The notes beneath the pieces are model-generated. The model made no database searches. It was given only the letters and a program-made list of their open reading frames with translations, and was not told the origin of the DNA. From positions 1 through 6,904 of the forward strand of contig JAIUYC010000201.1 of assembly GCA_020216575.1 (NCBI GenBank): 6,904 nucleotides of DNA, given 5' to 3'. The translations under genes and the position numbers were made by a program. Every line of letters begins with the position of its first letter. The first letter of the stretch is position 1. Source of the stretch: Coleofasciculus sp. S288. GTDB lineage: Bacteria; Cyanobacteriota; Cyanobacteriia; Cyanobacteriales; Coleofasciculaceae. Below, one piece after another: positions 1-4,202 of the stretch.

Positions 1-95
<95 letters not shown>

Positions 96-135
96 CTAAT
101 CCTGTTTAGGTGCTTGTGGGTGTACTCTCGCACTC

Positions 136-141
136 ATTATA
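136..141 (-). promoter_or_regulatory. Predicted -10 element of the crtP promoter
   Basis: On the complement this reads TATAAT, a perfect sigma-70 -10, 49 nt upstream of the crtP ATG; that would give a 5' leader of roughly 40 nt. No good TTGACA lies 17 nt further upstream. The position where a -35 would sit falls in and just beyond the HLR1-like repeat, so the promoter may depend on an activator or be controlled by the protein bound there. The match is seen; promoter activity is inferred. Confidence 0.5.
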
Positions 142-142
142 G

Positions 143-160
143 TTTGCATTCTGTTACATT
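143..160 (+). promoter_or_regulatory. HLR1-like direct repeat (candidate RpaB binding site) upstream of crtP
   Basis: On the + strand the sequence is TTTGCATT, a CT spacer, then GTTACATT. The published HLR1 consensus is two copies of (G/T)TTACA(T/A)(T/A) separated by 2 nt; this fits at 15 of the 16 defined positions, the one deviation being G for A in the first copy. It starts one base upstream of the predicted crtP -10, so a bound protein would cover the -35/-10 spacer. HLR1 is the site of the response regulator RpaB, which represses high-light genes from promoter-proximal positions. That link is established for other genes; its use here is inferred. Confidence 0.45.
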
Positions 161-422
161 TCTCAGATAAACCGAGTAGCTCTCCTCATTTTCCCGTTTT
201 TTGTCTCTCCTATGACATTTATAGGCTAAATCTACGAGCCACTAACACTCAGCCCTCCAAGGCATGGGCAGTCGAGTAGGCAGTACTTAACGTTAGATGA
301 GACGTGTAAAGTTATTTCTGGATGCTCCTGCGTTAAAAAGGTGAGTGTAATTAAACATACACCGATTGGGGTAGCACTCAGGATAGAAGGTAAAAAATTA
401 GTAACCTTTGCGGCTAGTCATG
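161..422. other. Non-coding stretch upstream of crtP
   Basis: I find no supported gene or RNA here. A + strand reading frame is open from 230 to 496, but it has no ATG and only a GTG at 341, with no properly spaced ribosome site. It also runs through the minus-strand terminator at 423-457, so I do not annotate it as a gene. The upstream part of the crtP regulatory region may extend into positions 161-200. Confidence 0.4.
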
Positions 423-457
423 AAAAACGCCTCAATCCTTCTATCAAGATTAAGGCG
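423..457 (-). terminator. Intrinsic terminator of the DUF4870 gene
   Basis: On the complement a 10-bp stem forms between CGCCTTAATC (448-457) and GATTGAGGCG (428-437), with one G-U pair and a 10-nt loop, followed directly by TTTTT (423-427). It lies about 70 nt past the stop codon of the minus-strand gene at 528-890, so it should end that transcript before crtP. Confidence 0.75.
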
Positions 458-527
458 AGGGTGAACAGTCCTTTCTGGGAGTGGCCTTGCGGTTAATTCA
501 AGAGTTTCATGGTTGAAATACCTAAAC

Positions 528-890
528 CTACACAATGCGGAAGATAAATGGGTAACGATAAGATAGTTCGGGATTGCTCAGAACTTGAATAATCGCAAGA
601 ATTGGCAGTACCCAACTGACAATAAACAATAAACCCAGCAGTGGCCAACCAATGAGGAGAATTGTCAGGAATCCGAAAATTACACCGTAGAGCCAGATAT
701 TCAAGTGAAAATTGAGGGCTTCTTTGGCATTTTCTTTGACTACTGGATCGTCGGATACGAACAAGATGGCAATCGGAATTGCGATTGAAATCAAAAAAGC
801 GCTAATAAAAATTGAGCCATGACATAAAGCTGATAAGAGTTTTCGTTTGTCTGGGTCGTACTCCATAGATTTGCCTCGGTCATACTCCAT
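528..890 (-). CDS. DUF4870 domain-containing small membrane protein
   Basis: A 120-residue protein matching the DUF4870 pattern. It has a short polar N-terminus with a basic DKRK (14-17) and the LCHGS motif (22-26). Hydrophobic segments lie at about 26-46, 64-81 and 83-104. Between the first two is the hallmark DPVVKENAKEALNFHLN stretch (48-64). The tail is YRYPFIFRIV. Such proteins sit in the cytoplasmic membrane; their function is not known. Family recognition rests on the HGS and (H/N)AKEALNF motifs and on the spacing of membrane segments. The first 16 codons contain a tandem duplication, so there are two possible ATG starts (890 and 866); the Shine-Dalgarno at 900-905 favours the first. 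It has its own terminator at 423-457 and points toward crtP, with no other minus-strand gene in between. Confidence 0.85.
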   Translation of the reverse strand: MEYDRGKSMEYDPDKRKLLSALCHGSIFISAFLISIAIPIAILFVSDDPVVKENAKEALNFHLNIWLYGVIFGFLTILLIGWPLLGLLFIVSWVLPILAIIQVLSNPELSYRYPFIFRIV

Positions 891-899
891 AACTATAAA

Positions 900-905
900 C
901 CTCCT
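900..905 (-). promoter_or_regulatory. Shine-Dalgarno that decides the DUF4870 start
   Basis: The complement reads AGGAGG, a perfect anti-16S match, 9 nt before the ATG at 888-890. The second in-frame ATG (864-866), created by the codon duplication, has no comparable site, so the longer protein is preferred. Confidence 0.75.
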
Positions 906-1087
906 GTGATCACCACGGCTTACTGTTTTCTAGTCATGACTGTAGCACGTAGCTTTGTGGAGACAGGTCGTAAATCCCGTCCTGAATAGGGCGTGTTCGC
1001 ATCCAGGCTACCCACCCAAGGCGGGACAAGATTAAGAAAAAAGCCGAGGGAGGTTGAGGCGTTTGTTCTCGATAAGTAGTTGGACGC

Positions 1088-1150
1088 AATTAATTACACA
1101 AAAAATGGGCTGTAAATTAGGTATAGCAAGGAATCAACATGTAATTAATT
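1088..1150. repeat. Widely spaced inverted repeat, 11-bp perfect arms
   Basis: AATTAATTACA at 1088-1098 is exactly repeated in inverse at 1140-1150 (TGTAATTAATT), with 41 nt between. Each arm contains the self-complementary AATTAATT. In RNA the pairing would be weak (A-U only apart from one pair). Two half-sites for a dimeric DNA-binding protein is an alternative reading. No function can be assigned. Confidence 0.5.
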
Positions 1151-1197
1151 CTGTCTGGTTACTTAGCCCTCTTCTGTCACTTACGGAAAATCACAAG

Positions 1198-1272
1198 ATG
1201 GATGTCCGTCCTGCTAGTGAAGACCCTGACGGCGATCCGGCCGACGAGTACTACAACAATCGCCGATACTAA
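1198..1272 (+). CDS. Possible 24-residue acidic peptide, unrecognised
   Basis: An ATG at 1198 opens a 24-codon frame. The peptide is rich in D, E and P in the middle (ASEDPDGDPADEYY) and ends NNRRY. The same frame can be extended upstream to ATG 1105 (55 residues, with a hydrophobic VWLLSPLLSL stretch) or TTG 1054 (72 residues). None of the three starts has a well-placed Shine-Dalgarno; the best is a weak CGGA before 1198. Favouring reality: an intrinsic terminator begins 23 nt after the stop, so something here is transcribed on the + strand. Against: tiny size, no recognised family, no clear initiation signal. It could be the tail of a decayed gene, or the transcript could be non-coding. Confidence 0.25.
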   Translation: MDVRPASEDPDGDPADEYYNNRRY

Positions 1273-1295
1273 TTTTCAGGCTTGATCTAAGCCAG

Positions 1296-1328
1296 AATAA
1301 GGGTTTAAAACTGAACCCTTATTTTTTT
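1296..1328 (+). terminator. Intrinsic terminator directly before the acetyltransferase gene
   Basis: Perfect 10-bp stem AATAAGGGTT (1296-1305) with AACCCTTATT (1314-1323), 8-nt loop, and a run of seven T at 1322-1328. Only four bases (GCCT) separate it from the ATG at 1333, leaving no room for a promoter or a Shine-Dalgarno between them. It can end a transcript from the upstream unit, or act as a conditional attenuator of the gene it abuts. Confidence 0.8.
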
Positions 1329-1332
1329 GCCT

Positions 1333-2466
1333 ATGCGCTTGACTTCCCTCGATGTCTTTCGCGGTATTGCCATTACCAGTATGATTTTGGTCAACAATCC
1401 GGGGAGTTGGTCTTATGTCTATGCCCCGTTGCTTCATGCCGAGTGGCACGGTTTTACACCGACTGATTGGGTCTTTCCCTCGTTTTTATTTATTGTGGGT
1501 GTGGCGATCGCATTTTCCCTTCCCAAATACACAAAAGACGACAAGCCCACTGCCCAAGCCTACTGGCGAATTACCCGGCGAAGCGCAATTCTGTTTGCTC
1601 TCGGTTTGCTGCTTAATGGTTCCTCCATTGTTTTGGATTGGTTGCTCAATGGGGCTTCCCTTTCCGATTTAGCTAATATCCGCATTATGGGCGTCTTGCA
1701 GCGGATTGCTCTTACCTATCTCCTTGCCGCTTTAGCCGTGCTGAATTTCCCCCGACGCTTCCTGTGGGTGCTGATGGCAGTAATCTTATTGGGATATTGG
1801 GGTGCGATGTCTTTAGTCCCCGTTCCGGGTTATGGTGCTGGCAATTTGACGCCAGGAGGTAATCTTGCCGCTTATTGCGATCGCCTTATATTAGGAACGA
1901 ACCATTTGTACAAACAAGGTCAGTTTGACCCAGAAGGGCTGTTTAGCACGCTTCCAGCCGTAGCGACTGTCCTAGCTGGTTACTTCACAGGAGACTGGTT
2001 GCGCCATCAGCCGATAAAGTCGCGCACCAGTTTGGGTTTGGCATTATTTGGCATTGGGTGTCTGGGTTTAGGTTGGGCGTGGGGTTTAATGTTTCCCATT
2101 AACAAGCAGCTATGGACAAGTTCCTATGTTATCTTTTCTACGGGCTGGGATTTGCTTTTACTAGCAGTCTGTTATCAATTGATTGAAGTGCGAGGAATTC
2201 GCAAATGGGGATTTCCTTTTCAAGTTATGGGGTTGAATGCGATTTTTGTTTTTGTCGCTTCGGGTTTTCTCATTCGTATCCTCAGTCGAATTCATGTTGG
2301 AACTGGCGATAATGCTCCAAGTGTTTATACCTGGATTTACAAGAACCTGTTTGCGCCTTGGGCGGGAGTAATGAATGGTTCTTTAATATTTGCCCTAGTC
2401 AATGTGTTATTTTGGTGGGTCATTCTCTACGGAATGTATCGGAAGCATTGGTTCCTCAAAATTTGA
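1333..2466 (+). CDS. HGSNAT/NagX-type membrane acetyltransferase (DUF5009-like)
   Basis: A 377-residue polytopic membrane protein with about ten hydrophobic segments. It resembles the bacterial relatives of heparan-alpha-glucosaminide N-acetyltransferase (NagX type), which are thought to move acetyl groups across the membrane onto an amino sugar. Signature stretches in order are SLDVFRG (5-11), NNPGSW (21-26), HAEWHGFTPTDWVFPSFLF (35-53), RIMGVLQRIALTY (117-129), DPEGLFSTLPAVATVLAGY (199-217), FPINKQLWTSSYV (254-266) and MGLNAIFVF (299-307). The histidine-containing HAEWHG loop is where the family's active site is expected. I chose ATG 1333 because family members begin almost at the SLDVFRG motif; a TTG two codons upstream lies in the terminator T-tract and a TGA follows at 1312-1314. 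The gene is alone, with no Shine-Dalgarno. The substrate in this organism is unknown; peptidoglycan or cell-envelope GlcNAc metabolism is an inference. HIP1 octamers lie at 1504-1511 and 1877-1884. Confidence 0.9.
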   Translation: MRLTSLDVFRGIAITSMILVNNPGSWSYVYAPLLHAEWHGFTPTDWVFPSFLFIVGVAIAFSLPKYTKDDKPTAQAYWRITRRSAILFALGLLLNGSSIVLDWLLNGASLSDLANIRIMGVLQRIALTYLLAALAVLNFPRRFLWVLMAVILLGYWGAMSLVPVPGYGAGNLTPGGNLAAYCDRLILGTNHLYKQGQFDPEGLFSTLPAVATVLAGYFTGDWLRHQPIKSRTSLGLALFGIGCLGLGWAWGLMFPINKQLWTSSYVIFSTGWDLLLLAVCYQLIEVRGIRKWGFPFQVMGLNAIFVFVASGFLIRILSRIHVGTGDNAPSVYTWIYKNLFAPWAGVMNGSLIFALVNVLFWWVILYGMYRKHWFLKI

Positions 2467-2532
2467 TTCTAGGAAACATACGCCGCTCTATTGGGGCGTT
2501 GATTTTCCCTACAATCACATCTTGCACCAAAT

Positions 2533-2553
2533 CCTCAGAATGGAATTCTGGGG
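2533..2553 (+). repeat. Hairpin downstream of the acetyltransferase gene
   Basis: CCTCAGAAT (2533-2541) pairs with ATTCTGGGG (2545-2553) around a 3-nt GGA loop, with one wobble pair. No T-run follows on either strand, so it is not a standard terminator, but it is the only compact stem close to the 3' end of the acetyltransferase gene (67 nt past the stop). A weaker ACGCC/GGCGT stem occurs at 2480-2499. Confidence 0.4.
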
Positions 2554-2560
2554 CGATAAA

Positions 2561-2760
2561 AACGTTCGCGTTTGCGTAGCAGACGCTCCTTACGTCGCTA
2601 CCGCTTCGCTAAGGTGCTCTCTTGAGCAAAGCGTTCCCGTTCGGCGAAGCCGTTCTCGAAGAGTAGGGTAGTCTGCCTGCGCGGACTCACGGAAAATCAA
2701 GATTTTGGTAACCCGCCTACGCAGGTTTTGTTTGTATAGCTGCGGTTTCAACTGCCAGGT
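2561..2760. repeat. Cyanobacterial interspersed repeat block with several hairpins
   Basis: About 200 nt of structured non-coding DNA. Visible stems are: GCGTTTGC/GCAGACGC (2568-2586, 3-nt loop); a nested stem CGCTT...TGCTC-tctt-GAGCA-AAGCG (2602-2633); CGGC-gaa-GCCG (2642-2652); GTCTGC-ctgc-GCGGAC (2671-2686, one mismatch); and AACCCGC-ctac-GCAGGTT (2710-2727, one mismatch), followed by TTTGTTTGTATAGCTGCG. The last two stems with their CTNC loops and the trailing TTTGTATAGCTGCG text match an intergenic repeat I know as common in filamentous cyanobacterial genomes. The first half resembles the 'gcgttcgcgtttgcgtag' class. Small ORFs through this block in several frames are by-products of the repeat. 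The block separates the acetyltransferase gene from the convergent NTF2-like gene. Confidence 0.7.
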
Positions 2761-2782
2761 CAAGATATTAGTACAGATAAAT

Positions 2783-2844
2783 TCAGGAGTTGAAAACGAT
2801 TGTTTTCTTTCTCCTGACTTCTGACTCCTGACCACTGACTCCTT
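2783..2844. repeat. Compound hairpin plus degenerate heptamer tandem repeat (STRR-like)
   Basis: From 2811 the + strand reads as heptamers CTCCTGA, CTTCTGA, CTCCTGA, CCACTGA and then CTCCTTC, the short tandem (STRR) repeat type often seen between cyanobacterial genes. The first heptamer also forms the right arm of a compound stem: TCAGGAG (2783-2789) pairs with CTCCTGA (2811-2817), enclosing GAAAAC-gatt-GTTTTC (2792-2807). The block ends just before the stop codon of the minus-strand NTF2-like gene and may form the 3' structure of its mRNA. Confidence 0.6.
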
Positions 2845-2849
2845 CAACG

Positions 2850-3353
2850 TCACTGCTTATCAATATATTCTCGCCAGTATTTTATCTTTCCCTCTTCAAG
2901 TTCAAGAATGATAGCATCTTCAGCTTGGGATGTTTCACTCGTTTTTTTATTGGTATCTCTCCAACTCCACTCAATAGCCCCCTCAATTCCATTCGTAATA
3001 ATTCGTTTTATCGTAATTTGTGTGTCTGTAAATTCTGCAAAATAAGCTTCTGCCGCTTCTTTGATTTGTTGTTTCCCTCGGAAGGTGGAACCTGGCACGA
3101 CAAACAAACTATCTTCGGCAAAATCAGTAATAATTTTGTCAGAATTTGCAGTAGCCCAAGCGTTAGCCTGCCTTTCTACAAGTTCTCGAATTCTTTGGTG
3201 TAAGGTTTCTGATTCGGGTGACAGCATGGTTATCGAACTATCTAGCGAATTAGCATTAGCTGGAGACAGATTTGTAGCAAGACTGATTCTAGAAATAGAG
3301 TTTAGGGTATAAATAGCGATCGCTATCAAAGCAATTCTGATCCACTTACCCAT
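2850..3353 (-). CDS. Exported or membrane-anchored NTF2/SnoaL-like (DUF4440-type) protein
   Basis: From ATG 3353 the product is 167 residues. A short basic start (MGKW) leads to a hydrophobic segment (about 5-18) and then a polar linker with SPANANS, compatible with a signal peptide or N-terminal anchor. Residues about 48-165 look like one NTF2/SnoaL cone-fold domain of the nuclear transport factor 2-like (SgcJ/DUF4440) kind. Supporting features are the amphipathic ETLHQRIRELVERQANAWA helix (49-67), DKIITDFAEDSLFVVPGS (72-89), FRGKQQIKEAAEAYF (91-105), and late beta strands with EWSWRD and IKYWREY. Members may bind small ligands or catalyse varied reactions, so no substrate can be assigned. 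A GTG nine bases upstream (3360-3362) is an alternative start; neither has a Shine-Dalgarno. It is convergent with the acetyltransferase gene. HIP1 at 3316-3323 encodes part of the hydrophobic segment. Confidence 0.75.
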   Translation of the reverse strand: MGKWIRIALIAIAIYTLNSISRISLATNLSPANANSLDSSITMLSPESETLHQRIRELVERQANAWATANSDKIITDFAEDSLFVVPGSTFRGKQQIKEAAEAYFAEFTDTQITIKRIITNGIEGAIEWSWRDTNKKTSETSQAEDAIILELEEGKIKYWREYIDKQ

Positions 3354-3420
3354 TAGAGGCACATCAGCTTATTTAAACGCTTAACACGTTACTCCTGCAC
3401 TCTCTCCCTGGTAATCCGAA

Positions 3421-3450
3421 TTACTTATGAAGCGCGGAGCTTCCTATAAT
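3421..3450 (+). promoter_or_regulatory. Possible + strand promoter with hairpin in the spacer
   Basis: TATAAT at 3445-3450 is a perfect -10. The best -35 at 18-nt spacing is TTACTT (3421-3426), which is poor. The spacer holds the inverted repeat GAAGC-gcgga-GCTTC (3429-3443), and a second small one, GTAAT-ccga-ATTAC (3411-3424), overlaps the -35. No gene start follows until 3679, but an intrinsic terminator does at 3512. Confidence 0.3.
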
Positions 3451-3456
3451 TTAGGC

Positions 3457-3539
3457 TAATTATTGTAGACTGGTATCTTGCGCTACTTTCACGTATTCAC
3501 TTTTTTGCCAATAAAGCCCTTTGGGCTTTAAGATTTTTT
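3457..3539 (+). ncRNA. Candidate small RNA bounded by a -10-like element and an orphan terminator
   Basis: About 80 nt between the TATAAT at 3445-3450 and the terminator at 3512-3539, with no plausible coding frame inside. The unstructured part is pyrimidine-rich near its end (CTACTTTCACGTATTCAC), as in RNAs that pair with mRNA, but I do not recognise a known family such as Yfr1 or Yfr2. The 5' end is inferred only from the -10 position. Confidence 0.25.
3512..3539 (+). terminator. Intrinsic terminator with no obvious + strand gene upstream
   Basis: Perfect 8-bp stem TAAAGCCC (3512-3519) with GGGCTTTA (3523-3530), 3-nt loop, then GA and six T (3534-3539 inclusive, within GATTTTTTA). The nearest + strand gene upstream is the acetyltransferase, over 1 kb away behind a convergent minus-strand gene, so the hairpin is either the end of a small RNA or a stop for antisense transcription. 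Confidence 0.65.
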
Positions 3540-3678
3540 ACGAGACTTATCAACCTATCACATAGAGACTTGCGAAACGTCCGTCGCGATCAAGGCGGAT
3601 GTCTCATTTTCGTTTCATTTTATTACCGTTCTTCCTATAGGCAACAATCCATCACATAATGTCTTGATTTACACAGCT

Positions 3679-3933
3679 ATGCCACTTTCCAACGCAATTT
3701 CAACGATCGACGCCCTAGAGTTCGCCCGTGACGCCCTCTTGATTGACTTAAATACGATTTACCAAACTCTGCTTGAAGATGCTCTTAAAGAGGAAGAAGG
3801 CAGGGGGATAACGCTTGAAATGCAGCAGGAATTACTATTGCTGCGCGAGGCAAAGCAGAAGATTGACGAGGCACTCGAGGCACTCAATCAGTATCATCAT
3901 CAGCAGACGAGGGCTTGTCCTCAGAACGTCTGA
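3679..3933 (+). CDS. Small helical hypothetical protein
   Basis: From ATG 3679 the product is 84 residues and not from a family I recognise. It is strongly helical and leucine/glutamate-rich: a first helix at about 11-40 (DALEFARDALLIDLNTIYQTLLEDALKEEE region) and a second at about 46-72 (LEMQQELLLLREAKQKIDEA), joined by a GRG turn, so an antiparallel helical hairpin or coiled coil is likely. The tail QYHHQQTRACPQNV is polar. No signal peptide, membrane segment or metal motif is seen. A TTG at 3664 would add five residues, but there is no Shine-Dalgarno for either start; a weak -10-like CATAAT lies at 3655-3660. The gene is monocistronic, with its own terminator 50 nt past the stop. The coherent amphipathic pattern supports a real protein; function unknown. 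Confidence 0.6.
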   Translation: MPLSNAISTIDALEFARDALLIDLNTIYQTLLEDALKEEEGRGITLEMQQELLLLREAKQKIDEALEALNQYHHQQTRACPQNV

Positions 3934-3951
3934 CTTTTTAGCTGGTTATCA

Positions 3952-3978
3952 GGATGGAAGGCAATCCGCACTCCATCC
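3952..3978 (+). repeat. Hairpin between the small helical gene and its terminator
   Basis: GGATGGA (3952-3958) pairs perfectly with TCCATCC (3972-3978) across a 13-nt loop. It lies 18 nt past the stop codon and 4 nt before the terminator stem, so the mRNA would end in two adjacent stems. It may protect the 3' end or belong to a compound terminator. Confidence 0.45.
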
Positions 3979-3982
3979 CAAC

Positions 3983-4013
3983 AAAAAGCCCAGCAGTGAC
4001 GGCTGGGCTTTTT
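3983..4013 (+). terminator. Strong intrinsic terminator after the small helical gene
   Basis: Perfect 12-bp stem AAAAAGCCCAGC (3983-3994) with GCTGGGCTTTTT (4002-4013), 7-nt loop; the T-run is part of the stem. A-run and T-run on both sides mean it could also work in the minus direction, though no minus-strand gene lies to its right before 5222. Confidence 0.85.
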
Positions 4014-4164
4014 CAATTAGAGGAGACCATTCAAGCCTAATGAGACAGTGTGAATAAGTTTTGAACGCTGCCTCTGGGGGGTAAGCCACCTGTTTAGAGC
4101 TTTTTTACAAAAATTTTATCAACTTTCTTCTCAGCTAGCGCTACAACAGAAGAGATTAAATATC

Positions 4165-4184
4165 AATAAGTAACATTACTTATT
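4165..4184. promoter_or_regulatory. Near-perfect palindrome upstream of the MauE-thioredoxin gene (candidate operator)
   Basis: AATAAGTAA (4165-4173), CA, TTACTTATT (4176-4184): 9-bp perfect arms with a 2-nt centre, 18 nt before the ATG. With so small a centre it suits binding by a homodimeric regulator better than an RNA hairpin, and its place just before the Shine-Dalgarno suggests repression. Nothing in the window encodes a regulator, so the binder is unknown. Confidence 0.5.
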
Positions 4185-4202
4185 TGAGTTAGCGGAGAGA
4201 GA

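Larger units (their letters stand above)
891..1197. other. Mostly non-coding stretch between the DUF4870 gene and the acidic-peptide ORF
   Basis: About 300 nt with no supported gene. It contains the DUF4870 ribosome site, a 10-bp perfect palindrome AGTCATGACT at 932-941 that could be an operator for the minus-strand gene, and a wide inverted repeat at 1088-1150. A + strand frame opens at a TTG at 1054, but its GGGAGG abuts the start codon, so I do not accept that start. I see no convincing promoter on either strand. Confidence 0.4.

Noticed and set aside
230..496. Open + strand frame of 88 codons between crtP and the DUF4870 gene
   Set aside because: It has no ATG and only a GTG at 341 with purines too close to serve as a ribosome site, and it overlaps a well-formed minus-strand terminator (423-457). 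It could be a relic, but nothing in the peptide is recognisable.
1054..1197. N-terminal extension of the acidic-peptide frame from TTG 1054
   Set aside because: GGGAGG directly abuts the TTG with no spacing, and the added sequence has no conserved look and spans the inverted repeat at 1088-1150.
2358..2671. Two + strand frames (2358-2579 and 2402-2671) overlapping the end of the acetyltransferase gene
   Set aside because: They are out-of-frame readings of the acetyltransferase 3' end continuing into repeat DNA; no start signals and no protein-like pattern.
2590..2853. Minus-strand frame of 87 codons
   Set aside because: It runs through the interspersed repeats and the heptamer array; its N-terminal SVVRSQKSGERK text is simply the translated repeat, and it overlaps the end of the NTF2-like gene.
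3565..3605. GAGAC...GTCTC inverted repeat followed by a T-rich stretch, a possible terminator
   Set aside because: The stem is only 5 bp with large unpaired parts and the T-run is broken; too weak to call.
4104..4120. TTTACAAA followed by an imperfect second copy, resembling an HLR1 site upstream of the MauE-thioredoxin gene
   Set aside because: The first half fits the consensus, but the second half matches poorly at 2-nt or 3-nt spacing, and the region is simply T/A-rich.
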